Notes: generated by a model from the letters alone, not told the origin. DNA of 34,484 bases from Acidimicrobiaceae bacterium (GCA_009844405.1 VYBO01000059.1:1-34484), one strand, 5' to 3'; shown: positions 7,431-17,312, counted from the stretch's first letter. Program-made: numbers and translations.

Positions 7431-10013
7431 ATGTTCAGGATCGCGCTGCGCAGCCTGATCGACAAGAAGCTGCGCTTCGCGCTGACCACGCTCGTGGTGG
7501 TCATCGGGGTGATGTTCGTGGTGGGCTCGTTCACGCTCACCGACAGCCTGCGGTCCACGTTCGCCGGACTCGCGCAGGACATCGCCAAGGGCGCCGACCT
7601 CACGGTGAGGGTGGACCAGTCCTTCGGCGGCGACTTCGAGCGGGCAACCGTGCCGGAGGCGGTCGCCGGGCAGGTGGCCGGCGTCGAGGGCGTGGACCGG
7701 GTGCGGCCCGAGGTGGCCGCCCTGAACGTCTTCATCGTCGACGGGGACGGCGAGCCGATCAGGCCCCCGGGCCCGCCGGCGCTGGGCTTCAGCTTCAACC
7801 CGGGCTCGTTCTTCGTCACTCAGGGCCGGCAGCCGGCCGGGCCCGGCGAGTTCGCGGCCGACAACGTGACCGCGGCCAGCAACGACCTGCGGATCGGCGA
7901 GTCCTACCAGATCAACGGCCCGCTCGACGCCGAGCCGTTCGAGCTGGTCGGCCTGTTCAACTTCGGGTCTCCCGACTCGCACACCGGCCTGGGCCAGACG
8001 ATGGCCGCCTTTGAGTTGGAGGAGGCCCAGCGCTTCTTCGGCATGGAGGACGGCTACCAGGCGGTCGGCGTGCTGGCGTCGGCCGGCGCCGAGGTGTCCG
8101 AGGTGCAGGCCCGGCTGGAGGCGGTGCTGGGCGACGAGTACCGGGTGATCACCCAGGAGGTCGAGGCGGCCGAGCAGGAGGAGGACTTCAACCAGGTCGT
8201 CGACATCTTCAACACCGTTCTGCTGGTGTTCGCGTTCATCGCGGTGTTCGTGTCGGCGTTCATCATCAACAACACCTTCCAGATCATCGTCGGCCAGCGG
8301 GTGCGGGAGATCGGGCTGTGGCGGGCCGTCGGCGCCACTCCGAGGCAGGTGAGCCGATCGGTGATCACCGAGTCGGCCATCGTGGGCGCCCTCAGCACCG
8401 TCATCGGGATCGGGCTCGGCCTGGCGCTGGCTCTGGTGCTGCGCGCCGTCCTGGAAGTGATCGGCTTCCCGCTCCCGCCGGGTCCCCTGACGCTGCAGTT
8501 CCGCACCGTCGTTCTGGCTGCGGTCGTGGGCCTGGGCGTGACGATGGTCTCGTCGATCGCACCCGCCATTAGGGCGCGCCGGATCTCCCCGGTGGCCGCG
8601 TTGAGCCAGGACTTCCAGCTGGGCGCCACCGGCCTGCGCCGCAGACTGATCACGGGCGGAGCGGTGTTCGCGGCCGGGGTCGTCTCGCTGGCTGCGGGCA
8701 TGACTGCCGGGATGGACACCGCGCCGACATTCGTGCTGCTCGGAGTGGGCGCGGTGCTCGCCTTCGTGGGCATGAACATCGTGAGCCCGGTCTTCGCCCG
8801 GCCGGCGGCGTCCGCGCTGGGCCGGCCGCTGAAGGCCGCGTTCGGCGTGCCCGGGCGGCTGGGCCGCGACAACGCGGCCCGGAACCCTCGACGGACGGCC
8901 TCGACGGCCGGCGCGCTGCTGATCGGCCTCGCCCTCATGGGACTGGCCGCAGTGGTGGGCGAGTCGATCAAGAAGACCTTCGACAACATCCTCGACAACG
9001 CGGTGGAGGCCGACTACTTCATCCAGTCCTCCGCCACCGGCTTCGGTCCCCCGCCCGGCTTCCCGGCCCGGGTGGCCGACGAGATAGAGGCGCTGGACGA
9101 GATCGAGAGCGTGATGCGCATCCAGTGGGCGTTCAGCGGGCTGAGCGTAGAGGGCGAGCCGCGCGACATCGTGGCCGCCGACATGTCCCTGGCCGACGAC
9201 CACTTCGACGGCCAGGTGAGCTCGGGCGACATGGCCGCCGGAGATCCCCGCACCGCTCTGGCCCTGCACAGCGACTCGGCCGAGAGCCTGGGCGTCGGCG
9301 TGGGCGACACCGTCGAGGCCACCTTCCCCGACAACCAGACCGAGACCTTGACGGTGGTGGCGATATTCGAGGACGCGGCCATCTACGGCAACTGGCTGAT
9401 CGACGGCGCCCTGTGGGACCGCCACTTCAACCGCAACGACCTCGCCTTCGCCAGCGCCCGGATCGCCGGCCTGTCCGACGCCGCGAGCGGGGTGGAGCAG
9501 GCCGCGCTGCTGGAGCAGAGCCGGGCCGCGGTCAACGACGTGATCGACCGCTACCCCACCGTGAAGGTCGAGAACCAAGCCGAGTTCCGCCAGACCCAGG
9601 AGTCCCAGCTCACCGCGTTCATCAGGGTGATCCAGGTGCTGATCGGGCTGTCGTTCGTCATCGCGCTGATCGGCATCATCAACACGTTGAGCCTGTCGGT
9701 GTTCGAGCGCATCCACGAGATCGGCCTGCTGCGATCGGTGGGCATGACCCGCAAGCAGCTGCGGCGCTCGATCTACTGGGAGGCACTGATCGTGGCCGTC
9801 TTCGGGGGGCTGCTCGGGGTGGCCGTCGGCACGGTGTTCGGGGTGGCGACCACGCTGGCGCTGCCGGAATCCTTCGTGCAGGTGGTGGCCGTGCCGTGGC
9901 TGGACCTCGTGGTCTTCGTGGCCATCTCGGCGGTGGCCGGGCTTCTGGCCGCCATCCTGCCCGCGGTGCGGGCCGGGCGCATGAACATCCTCGACGCCAT
10001 AGCCCACGAGTAG
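7431..10013 (+). CDS. FtsX/MacB-family ABC transporter permease (second copy)
   Basis: This 860-residue paralogue of the preceding permease has the same layout: an N-terminal helix, an external domain, FtsX triplet one, a central helix bundle, a second external domain and FtsX triplet two. The two proteins are clearly homologous over the start (MLRLALKSLLAHKLRFA against MFRIALRSLIDKKLRFA), the motif RDNAARxPRRTA and the C-terminus (RAGRMNxLDAIA). I chose ATG 7431 because it aligns with the first copy. The frame also has a GTG at 7395. The 60-base gap and shared strand place it in the same operon, and the two copies plausibly form a heterodimer. A strong hairpin lies 62 bases after the stop. 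Confidence 0.93.
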   Translation: MFRIALRSLIDKKLRFALTTLVVVIGVMFVVGSFTLTDSLRSTFAGLAQDIAKGADLTVRVDQSFGGDFERATVPEAVAGQVAGVEGVDRVRPEVAALNVFIVDGDGEPIRPPGPPALGFSFNPGSFFVTQGRQPAGPGEFAADNVTAASNDLRIGESYQINGPLDAEPFELVGLFNFGSPDSHTGLGQTMAAFELEEAQRFFGMEDGYQAVGVLASAGAEVSEVQARLEAVLGDEYRVITQEVEAAEQEEDFNQVVDIFNTVLLVFAFIAVFVSAFIINNTFQIIVGQRVREIGLWRAVGATPRQVSRSVITESAIVGALSTVIGIGLGLALALVLRAVLEVIGFPLPPGPLTLQFRTVVLAAVVGLGVTMVSSIAPAIRARRISPVAALSQDFQLGATGLRRRLITGGAVFAAGVVSLAAGMTAGMDTAPTFVLLGVGAVLAFVGMNIVSPVFARPAASALGRPLKAAFGVPGRLGRDNAARNPRRTASTAGALLIGLALMGLAAVVGESIKKTFDNILDNAVEADYFIQSSATGFGPPPGFPARVADEIEALDEIESVMRIQWAFSGLSVEGEPRDIVAADMSLADDHFDGQVSSGDMAAGDPRTALALHSDSAESLGVGVGDTVEATFPDNQTETLTVVAIFEDAAIYGNWLIDGALWDRHFNRNDLAFASARIAGLSDAASGVEQAALLEQSRAAVNDVIDRYPTVKVENQAEFRQTQESQLTAFIRVIQVLIGLSFVIALIGIINTLSLSVFERIHEIGLLRSVGMTRKQLRRSIYWEALIVAVFGGLLGVAVGTVFGVATTLALPESFVQVVAVPWLDLVVFVAISAVAGLLAAILPAVRAGRMNILDAIAHE

Positions 10014-10075
10014 CGACCGCGCCCGGCGGCCTACGAGTGCCGGCTCCGCCCGGAATCGATATCATGAGCTATCAA

Positions 10076-10096
10076 GGCGGGGCAACCGGCCCCGCC
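10076..10096. terminator. GC-rich hairpin between the ABC operon and vapB
   Basis: GGCGGGGC (10076-10083), loop AACCG, GCCCCGCC (10089-10096) is a perfect 8-bp stem. It has no T-run, so it is at best a weak or protein-assisted terminator for the permease operon. It ends four bases before the AGGAG ribosome-binding site of vapB, so it could also affect vapB translation. Confidence 0.5.
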
Positions 10097-10112
10097 CTCA
10101 GGAGAGCGCACC

Positions 10113-10334
10113 ATGACCGATATCCTGATCCGGAAGGTGCCCGACGACTTGGTCGCCGCCATCGAGGCCAACGCCACGCGCGCCGGCCTGTCCCGGGCGG
10201 AGTACCTGCGACGTGCTCTGGAGCGCGAGCGCCGTGTCTCCGCCGACGACGCAACCGTCGAGTCGCTGGAACGTTTCTGCAAAGGGGTCGCCGATCTCCG
10301 GGACCCTGACGTGATGCGCGCCGCTTGGTCTTGA
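10113..10334 (+). CDS. vapB: FitA/VapB-type ribbon-helix-helix antitoxin
   Basis: This 73-residue protein begins MTDILIRKVPDDLVAAIEANA and continues ATRAGLSRAEYLRRALERE, the FitA-like RHH DNA-binding domain found in VapB antitoxins. The C-terminal tail (VESLERFCKGVADLRDPDV) would bind a PIN-domain toxin. AGGAG at 10100-10104 is well placed before ATG 10113. Its stop overlaps the TTG start of the downstream PIN-domain gene (TTGA), a classical vapBC arrangement. The antitoxin frame is intact although its toxin gene is broken. Confidence 0.9.
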   Translation: MTDILIRKVPDDLVAAIEANATRAGLSRAEYLRRALERERRVSADDATVESLERFCKGVADLRDPDVMRAAWS

Positions 10335-10743
10335 CGGACTGGCTGATCGACAAGTCCGCTCTCGGTCGGCTCCACACCGCTTGCGAGCCGACCGAGTGGA
10401 CCTCCAGAATCGGCAGGGGGCTTGTCCGGATCTCGACATTGACACGACTGGAGGTTGGCTTCTCAGCCCGCTCGGGCGATGACCTGAGAAAGATCCGCGC
10501 CGAGTTCCGCTGAACGCGATGCCTGTCGAGCACCTGACGCCTCCTATCGAGGACCGAGCGGTCGCCGTTCAGCAGGCACTGGCGGACGTTGGCCATCACC
10601 GGGCACCGTCGATATCCGACCTGCTGATTGCGGCGACCGCCGAGGTGTCGAGGCTGACCGTGCTGCACGTCGACAAGGACTTCGACCTCATCGCGGGAGT
10701 CACGGGACAGCCCGTCGAGCGACTGGCGCACACGGGAGGTTGA
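10331..10743 (+). pseudogene. vapC: vapC PIN-domain toxin, frameshifted
   Basis: Two abutting frames together make one PIN-domain protein. The first (TTG 10331, MTDWLIDKSALGRL) carries the first catalytic Asp and the conserved Glu (TLTRLEVGFS), and stops at 10511-10513 after RAEFR. The second (from about 10507, with [10 protein letters not shown] at 10516) carries the remaining acidic residues ([11 protein letters not shown] and [10 protein letters not shown]) and ends at 10743. The frames differ by one step, and from memory a few residues usually present between the halves are missing, so a short out-of-frame deletion near 10505-10515 is likely. All catalytic acidic residues survive but are split over two frames. 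VapC normally cleaves tRNA or rRNA. A sequencing error is the alternative. Confidence 0.8.
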
Positions 10744-10784
10744 GCCGGCCGCGATCCCCGGCACCGCGGACGGGAGTGGATACG

Positions 10785-12332
10785 GTGCACGAAATGGGCG
10801 ATGTAGAAGTGGGCCACAGTTGGGCACCGATTGCGGATTTGACGGACAAGGACCGAGCCGCGGCCAGCGAGGAGTTGCCCGCGCTGGTCCAGACCTGGGA
10901 CCAGGTCCGCGGCGCACTCGACCCCCGGCAGGTGGACGACTTCAACGAGCGCCTGAAGCGGGAGTGGGCGATCGAGACCGGCATCATCGAGCGTCTGTAC
11001 ACCTTGGACCGAGGCACCACTGAGGTCCTCATCGAGCACGGCATCGATGCCGCCCTCATCGCAAGCGATTCCACCGACCAGGCACCCGAACAGGTGGCTG
11101 GGATCATCGGTGACCATGCCGAGGTCGTCGACTGGCTGTTCGATGCCGTCACCGAGCGGCGGCCGGTCTCTGTGTCGTTCATCAAGCAGCTCCACCAGTT
11201 CATGACCCGCAAGCAGATCTATGCGCCCGGCATCGACATGTTCGGCCGCAGGCGCGAGGTGGAGCTGAGACACGGGCAGTTCAAGATCCGGCCGAACAAC
11301 CCGATGCGCCCCGACGGCAAGGTCCACGAGTACTGCCCGCCCGAGCAGGTCGACTCGGAAATGGACCGCTTGATCGAACTGCACTCCGGCCACGCTGCGG
11401 CCGCGGAGGCCCCCGACGTGAGTGCGGCCTGGCTGCACCATCGGTTCGTGCAGATCCATCCCTTCCAGGACGGCAACGGCAGAATCGCACGAGCTGTCGC
11501 CTCCCTCGTTCTGATCGGTGCCGGATGGTTCCCGCTCGTCGTGACCCGATACGACCGCTCCCGCTACATCGACACACTGGATGCTGCGAACGACGGAGAC
11601 TTGCGTCCGCTCATCCGCTTGATCGCCGAACTCCAGCGGAGCCGGTTCGTTCAGGCGATCGGAATCACCGAGGAAATCAAGCGCGAGCACCTCCAAGTAG
11701 ATCAGCTGCTCGAACTGATCGGAGACATGTTCAGCGCCGAGACCGCACCGACGCAAGCCGATCTGAAACAGGCAGTGGACACCGCTGAAGACGCTTGGCA
11801 ACTTTGCAAGAGCCGATTCGAGGAGCTGGCCGCCCAACTCGCCGAACGTCTGGGCAGCTCCGACTATCGGCGCGTCTGGTGTGACGATGGGACCGATGAC
11901 GACCCGCGGCGGCGCACCTGGAATCATCAGCAGGTATTCCGGACCGCAGGGCATTTCGATTACTTCGCAAACGTCAGAGTCCATCACGAATGGGTGCGCC
12001 TCGCCTTCGACACGGAGAACGGTCGCTCAGAGATTCTGGCCTCCTTTCACGGGATCGGAAGGGAGTTCCGCGGGCTCATCGGAGTGTCGATGTGCTTCTA
12101 TCGCAGACAGCCTGAGACCCCCGACGAATACGAGGACGACTACGACCGCGCACATAAGAGAATGCAGGTCGTCGAGTTGGAGCCCGTGTGCGACGAGGTA
12201 TTCCAGATCAGCTATCCAGAGGATCTGGAATCGGTCCAGCGCCGCTTCAAGCCGTGGATGGAGCGAGCGTTGGTTCTGGCTCTGGACCAGTGGCGACGGG
12301 GCGAACAGCCCGTCAACAGCAATGTATCCTGA
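10785..12332 (+). CDS. Fic-domain protein (probable AMP-transferase)
   Basis: This protein of about 515 residues has the complete Fic active-site motif HPFQDGNGRIAR at about residue 225, where the His is the catalytic base and the Gly/Asn/Arg loop binds the nucleotide phosphates. Fic proteins usually transfer AMP to a hydroxyl side chain of a target protein. An N-terminal stretch, AIETGIIERLYTL, resembles the inhibitory helix of class II Fic proteins (S/T-x-x-x-E-G/N), but the last position is Arg here. The C-terminal 200 residues are unassigned. I chose GTG 10785 for the GGGAG eight bases before it. ATG 10794 is nearly as good, and the frame is open to 10740, overlapping the vapC stop. It probably shares a transcript with the damaged vapBC pair. 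Confidence 0.88.
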   Translation: MHEMGDVEVGHSWAPIADLTDKDRAAASEELPALVQTWDQVRGALDPRQVDDFNERLKREWAIETGIIERLYTLDRGTTEVLIEHGIDAALIASDSTDQAPEQVAGIIGDHAEVVDWLFDAVTERRPVSVSFIKQLHQFMTRKQIYAPGIDMFGRRREVELRHGQFKIRPNNPMRPDGKVHEYCPPEQVDSEMDRLIELHSGHAAAAEAPDVSAAWLHHRFVQIHPFQDGNGRIARAVASLVLIGAGWFPLVVTRYDRSRYIDTLDAANDGDLRPLIRLIAELQRSRFVQAIGITEEIKREHLQVDQLLELIGDMFSAETAPTQADLKQAVDTAEDAWQLCKSRFEELAAQLAERLGSSDYRRVWCDDGTDDDPRRRTWNHQQVFRTAGHFDYFANVRVHHEWVRLAFDTENGRSEILASFHGIGREFRGLIGVSMCFYRRQPETPDEYEDDYDRAHKRMQVVELEPVCDEVFQISYPEDLESVQRRFKPWMERALVLALDQWRRGEQPVNSNVS

Positions 12333-12519
12333 CCGTTCCCGCCCCGGGCGTAGTTGAGGCTGTCGAGCCTTCACAGCGGTCGTCACGCGCGTGCGTGGTC
12401 GGGCGTGATCCCAGCGCTCGCCAGGTGCCGGCAAGCCGCCCCGAGGCAGCCATAAACCCCAGGTTCGGTGTCTAGGACGCCAACACCGGCGGCACCCGGC
12501 AGCGGACTGGAGGATGCCG

Positions 12520-12537
12520 GGGACCTTGACGGGTCCC
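12520..12537. terminator. Weak hairpin in the Fic-lhr convergent gap
   Basis: GGGACC, loop TTGACG, GGTCCC forms a 6-bp stem between the convergent Fic and lhr stop codons. There is no T-run on either strand. The remaining 221 bases of the gap (12333-12553) show nothing else. Confidence 0.3.
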
Positions 12538-12553
12538 TTCAACGATCCGACTA

Positions 12554-15500
12554 CTACGTGCGGTATAGCATTCCCTTGTAGGCGGAGGTGAAGCCGGCCG
12601 CCTCCAGACGGGCCGCCCACGGCGTCTCCCTGACAGCGGTGCCGTCGACCTTGCCGATCTCCAGTTTGCGGAGGCGGCCGTCCTTGACTAGTCCGATGAT
12701 CGCCTCGATCCAGGCGTCGTTCGACTCCGCGCCCTCGAAGGTGGTCAGGGACCGGCCGCCCCGTTCGAGCACGACCAGCGGCAGCCCGTCGGCCAGCACC
12801 ACATGGGCCCCGGCGGTGCGGGCGGGCCTGCCCGGCGAGTCGGGCCAGGCCAGCGCCGCGCCGTAGGGCTGAGCCGGGTCGGTGGCGGCCAGCACCACCG
12901 GCGGTGCATCGGGCTCCGGCGTGCGGGTTCCCCGCAGGCGGTCGACGGCGCCGGGCAGGGCGAACTGGGCCGCGCCCAGCCCGGCCACGAAGTAGCCCCG
13001 GCGGGCCTCGCCCCGCTCCTCCAGAGCCTTGAGCACCGGATAGACGCCCGCGAAGCCGCCCTCGGCGCCCTCGCCCAGAGCGGTCTCCCGGGTGACCACG
13101 CCATAGCGGTCGAGAAGCTGATGGGCTCGGGCCAGAGCCGATTCCGTGGGCGCGGGCTGGGGGCTGAGCAGCGGCTCCACCAGCGACCAGCGCCCCGCGG
13201 CCGACGGCGGCCCCGTCGCGCTGAGACCACCGAGCCGGAGACGGCCCCGCCTGGACCGTCCGGCCCGAGGCGTGGTGCGCCCTGCCCGAGACGGCTGGCG
13301 GCGGGATCCACCCGACCGGTGGCCGGCGATGCGGGCCCGCAGCGGTGCGAGAGAGTCGTTGGTCACCTCGCCCGCCCACACCAGGTCCCATAGCGCGGCC
13401 AGCACCGTCTCGGTGTCGTAGGGCAACGACGCCGCCTGCGCGGCGGCCACCAGGTCCGGCCAGAACGACGCTCCCCCCTCCCTCAACCGGTCTCGAAGCG
13501 CATCGTGGACCGCCCCCTCACAGGATTCGGCGGCGGGAACCAGCAGGGCGGCCTGATCACGGAATGCCAAGCGCACCCTGCCGTCGGCGGCGCCCAGCGC
13601 GCCCGCGCCCACCCACACAATCTCGCCGGAGGTGCAGAGCTGGTCGAGCTCCGCCGGCTTGTAGCCGGCCATCCGGCAGGCCAGCACGTCGGCCTCCAGG
13701 ACCGACGCGGCCACGGGCGCTCCCTGCACCTGCGCCACCACGTCGGCGAGGGCGTCCACCCCCCGCCGCCGGCCGCCGACCCCCTGCCACTGGGGCAGGA
13801 ACCGGGCCAACGCCTCGGGCGGCACCGGCTCGACCTCCCGGCGCAGGGCGGCCAGGCAGCGGCGACGGATGCGCCGCAGCACCTCGGCGTCGCAGAACTC
13901 CCGGTCGGCCCCGCCGGGCCGGAACTCCCCCCGCAGCAGGCGGCCCTCGGCCACCAGCGACGCCAGCCGGGCCGCTACCGGCTGTACGCCCATTCCCAGC
14001 CAGCGGGCCACGTCGCGGGCCAGGAACGGGCCATGGGTGCGGGCGTAGCGGACGCACAGATCGCCGAGGGGGTCGTCCACCGGCTCGGTGTGGGAGGCCG
14101 CCAGCCCCACCGGCAGGGCGGCACCGGCCGCGTCGCGCAGCCGGGCCGCGTCGGCCGCGTCGGCCGCCATGTCGCGCCCGGCCAGGCGCACTTCGATGGC
14201 CCGGCGCTGCTCCACCAGGGTGCGCAGCCATCCTGAGACCCGCTCGGTGTCGGACCCCGCCGAGGGAGCGGTCCGGGCCACCAACTCGTCGAGCGTCAGC
14301 GGCCCCAACACCCGCAGCAGGTCGTGGGCTTCGTCCGCGTCCCGGGCCTGGTTGCCGGCGACCAGCCGTTGCAGATCCAACTCGAGATCGGCGATCACCC
14401 CGGCGTCGAGCAACTCCCGCAGCTCCTCGGCACCCAGAAGGTCACGCAGCAGGTCACGGTCGAGGGCCAGCGCGGCGGCCCGCCGCTCGGCCAGGGGAGC
14501 GTCGCCCTCGTACATGTAGACCGCGATCCACGAGAACAGCAGCGACTGGGCGAAGGGCGACGCCTGGGCGGTATCCACCGCCACAACCCGGACCCGGCGG
14601 TTGCGCAGGTCGGCCATGAGTTCCACCAGCGCAGGCAGGTCGAACACGTCGTTGAGGCACTCGCGGGTGGTCTCGAGTAGGACCGGGAACGACGGGTACT
14701 TGGCCGCCACCGACAGCAGGTCGGCGGCCCGCCGGCGCTGCTGCCACAGCGGTGTGCGCTGATCGGGCCGGCGACGGGGCAGCAGCAGCGCCCGGGCCGC
14801 GCACTCCCGGAAGCGGGAAGCGAACATCGAGGTCTCGGGCAGGCGGGCCACCACCAGGTCACGGACCTCGTCGGGATCGAACAGCAGGTCGTCCACCACC
14901 AGTTCGTCGACGGCCTCCGGCAGGCGCATGACGATCCCGTCGTCGCCCCACATCAAGTCCACCTCGGTGCCCCAGGCCTCCCGCAGGCGGGCCTGCAGCG
15001 CGACCCCCCAGGGGGCGTGGACCTGGGCGCCGAACGGGGTGAGCACGCACACCCGCCAGTCCCCGATCTCGTCGCGGAAGCGCTCCACCACCACCGTGCG
15101 GTCGTCGGGCACCGCCCCGGTGGCCTCGGCCTGGTCCTCGAGGTAGGCGAGCAGGTTGCCGGCGGCGCTCTCGTCGAGGCCGCAGCGATGCCGCAGGCGG
15201 GCCTCGGCCGCGTCGTTGCCGCACGAGCGCAGCTCCCGCACCAGGCTCCCCACGGCCCGGCCCAGCTCGATGGGGCGGCCGGGCCCGTCGCCGTGCCAGA
15301 ACGGCATCTTGCCCAGCTCGCCGGGCGCGGGCGTCACCACCACCCGCTCGAAGGTGATCTCCATGATGCGCCAGGTGCTGGCGCCCAGCAGGAACGTCTC
15401 GCCCACCCGGCTCTCGTAGACCATCTCCTCGTCGAGCTCGCCCACCCGGGTGCCGTCGGGCAGGAACACGCCGAACAGGCCCCGGTCGGGAATGGTTCCC

Positions 15501-17260
15501 GAGTTGGTGACGACCAGGCGCTGGGCTCCGGCCCGGCCCCGCAGCACGCCGGCGGCCCGGTCCCACACCACCCGGGGCCTCAACTCGGAGAACTCCTCGG
15601 CCGGATAGGTGCCCGACAGCAACTCCAGCACGCTGTGCAGCACGTCGTCAGACAGCTCCGCGAAGGCGGCGCAGCGTCGCAGCACGGTCGCCAGCCGCTC
15701 GACGGTCCAGTCGTCCATGGCGCACATGGCCACGATCTGCTGGGCGGCCACGTCCAGGGGGTTGCGCAGGTAGCGGGTGTGCTCCACCTCGCCGGCGTGC
15801 ATGCGCTCCACCACCGCGGCCGCCTCCAGCAGGTCGGCCCGGTGCTTGGGGAAGATCCGGCCCCGGCTCGGCTCGCCCACCCGGTGCCCGGCCCGCCCGA
15901 TGCGCTGGAGCCCGGAGGACACCGACCCGGGCGACGCCACCTGCACCACCAGGTCGACCGCGCCCATGTCGATGCCGAGCTCGAGGGTGGAGGTGGCCAC
16001 CAGCCCCCGCAGTTCGCCCCGCTTGAGTTCGTCCTCGATCAGCAGGCGGCGCTGCCGCGAGATCGAGCCGTGGTGGGCCTTGACCAGCTCGAAGCCCTCG
16101 GCCGCGCCGGTGCCGGCCTGCTCGTCGCCGAGCGGAACCGGCGGCGGCGCCTTCAGCAGGCTCTCGATCGACTCGCCCACATGCACCGGCTCGTCTGCGC
16201 CGGAAGATCTCGGGTTGGTCTTGGGTGGCAGGTACCCAGAAGCGGCCGAAGAATCCTGAGGCTCCTCGTCCTGAGCGTCCCGGTCCTCGGCCTCCAGGTG
16301 CAGTTCGTTGAGCCGGGCCGCGAGCCGCTCGGCCAGCCGCCGGGCGTTGGCGAAGATCAGCGTGGACCGGTGGGACTGCACCAGCTCCAGCAGGCGGGGA
16401 TGGATGGCGGGCCAGATGCTGCGCCGCAGCGGCTCGGCCGCCGCGCCCGCCGGCGCCGGCTGCTCCACCGTCTCGCCCAGCGAGGCCATGTCGGCCACCG
16501 GGACGACGACCTCGACATCGAGCTCCTTGCGGGCACGGGAGTCCACCACGGTGACCGGCCGGGGCACCGGCGACCCTCCGGGGTCGGCGTCGAGGCCTCC
16601 GAGGAAGCGGGCGATCTCTTCGAGGGGCCTCTGGGTGGCGGAGAGCGCGATGCGCTGCGGCGAGCGCTCGCACAGCTCCTCCAGGCGCTCCAGGGACACC
16701 ATCAGGTGGGCGCCCCGCTTGCTGGCCGCCACCGCGTGGATCTCGTCGACGATCACGTGCTCCACCCCGGCGAGGGTCTGGCGGGCCTGGCTGGTGAGCA
16801 TCAGGAACAGCGACTCGGGGGTGGTGATCAGGATGTTCGGGGGATGCCGCACCAGCCGCCGGCGCTGGTCGGCGGAGGTGTCTCCGGTGCGCACCCCCAC
16901 CGTCGGCACGTGCACCGTCGTGCCGAGGCGCTCCGCAGCCAGCTGGATGCCGTGCAGCGGCGCCCGCAGGTTCTTCTCCACGTCCACCGCCAGCGCCCGC
17001 AGGGGTGACACGTACAGCACCCGGGTGCCGGAGTCGGACGCGGCCTGACCCGGCGCCATGAGCCGGTCGATGGCCCACAGGAACGCGGCCAGGGTCTTGC
17101 CGGTGCCGGTGGGGGCGCACACCAGCGTGTGGTCGCCGACCGTGATGGCCGGCCAGCCCTCCACCTGGGGCGGGGTCGGCTCCAAGAAGGCCGACGCGAA
17201 CCAGGCCCGGGTCGGCTCCGAGAACGCAGCCAGCGGGTCAACAAGCGGTTCGGCGGCCAC
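12554..17260 (-). CDS. lhr: Lhr-type large ATP-dependent helicase
   Basis: This protein of about 1568 residues matches the usual length of bacterial Lhr, a 3'-to-5' superfamily 2 helicase linked to DNA repair. N-terminal motifs are Q-like PTPPQVEGWPAI, Walker A APTGTGKT (about residues 49-56), DEIH box (172-175), motif III SATQ (207-210), then helicase C with ATSTLELGIDMGAVDLVVQV and QRIGRAGHR. After these come the Lhr core, winged-helix parts and the long C-terminal domain. An acidic, low-complexity insert (DAQDEEPQDSS and onward) separates the two RecA domains. GTG 17260 is preferred. The ATG at 17314 would overlap the start codon of the divergent oxidoreductase, and its first 18 residues are low complexity. 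The gene stands alone on its strand. Confidence 0.95.
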   Translation of the reverse strand: MAAEPLVDPLAAFSEPTRAWFASAFLEPTPPQVEGWPAITVGDHTLVCAPTGTGKTLAAFLWAIDRLMAPGQAASDSGTRVLYVSPLRALAVDVEKNLRAPLHGIQLAAERLGTTVHVPTVGVRTGDTSADQRRRLVRHPPNILITTPESLFLMLTSQARQTLAGVEHVIVDEIHAVAASKRGAHLMVSLERLEELCERSPQRIALSATQRPLEEIARFLGGLDADPGGSPVPRPVTVVDSRARKELDVEVVVPVADMASLGETVEQPAPAGAAAEPLRRSIWPAIHPRLLELVQSHRSTLIFANARRLAERLAARLNELHLEAEDRDAQDEEPQDSSAASGYLPPKTNPRSSGADEPVHVGESIESLLKAPPPVPLGDEQAGTGAAEGFELVKAHHGSISRQRRLLIEDELKRGELRGLVATSTLELGIDMGAVDLVVQVASPGSVSSGLQRIGRAGHRVGEPSRGRIFPKHRADLLEAAAVVERMHAGEVEHTRYLRNPLDVAAQQIVAMCAMDDWTVERLATVLRRCAAFAELSDDVLHSVLELLSGTYPAEEFSELRPRVVWDRAAGVLRGRAGAQRLVVTNSGTIPDRGLFGVFLPDGTRVGELDEEMVYESRVGETFLLGASTWRIMEITFERVVVTPAPGELGKMPFWHGDGPGRPIELGRAVGSLVRELRSCGNDAAEARLRHRCGLDESAAGNLLAYLEDQAEATGAVPDDRTVVVERFRDEIGDWRVCVLTPFGAQVHAPWGVALQARLREAWGTEVDLMWGDDGIVMRLPEAVDELVVDDLLFDPDEVRDLVVARLPETSMFASRFRECAARALLLPRRRPDQRTPLWQQRRRAADLLSVAAKYPSFPVLLETTRECLNDVFDLPALVELMADLRNRRVRVVAVDTAQASPFAQSLLFSWIAVYMYEGDAPLAERRAAALALDRDLLRDLLGAEELRELLDAGVIADLELDLQRLVAGNQARDADEAHDLLRVLGPLTLDELVARTAPSAGSDTERVSGWLRTLVEQRRAIEVRLAGRDMAADAADAARLRDAAGAALPVGLAASHTEPVDDPLGDLCVRYARTHGPFLARDVARWLGMGVQPVAARLASLVAEGRLLRGEFRPGGADREFCDAEVLRRIRRRCLAALRREVEPVPPEALARFLPQWQGVGGRRRGVDALADVVAQVQGAPVAASVLEADVLACRMAGYKPAELDQLCTSGEIVWVGAGALGAADGRVRLAFRDQAALLVPAAESCEGAVHDALRDRLREGGASFWPDLVAAAQAASLPYDTETVLAALWDLVWAGEVTNDSLAPLRARIAGHRSGGSRRQPSRAGRTTPRAGRSRRGRLRLGGLSATGPPSAAGRWSLVEPLLSPQPAPTESALARAHQLLDRYGVVTRETALGEGAEGGFAGVYPVLKALEERGEARRGYFVAGLGAAQFALPGAVDRLRGTRTPEPDAPPVVLAATDPAQPYGAALAWPDSPGRPARTAGAHVVLADGLPLVVLERGGRSLTTFEGAESNDAWIEAIIGLVKDGRLRKLEIGKVDGTAVRETPWAARLEAAGFTSAYKGMLYRT

Positions 17261-17312
17261 GCCGCCACCGTACCGACCCCCTACGACACCCGTCGGCCCT
17301 ACAGTGAGGCCC

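Noticed and set aside
6639..10007. 1122-codon open frame on the minus strand
   Set aside because: It lies wholly opposite the two FtsX permeases, is rich in His/Arg/Gln/Gly with no domain, and follows from GC-rich third positions on the coding strand.
15017..17008. 663-codon plus-strand frame opposite lhr
   Set aside because: The lhr frame has all helicase motifs. This one has none and has shadow composition.
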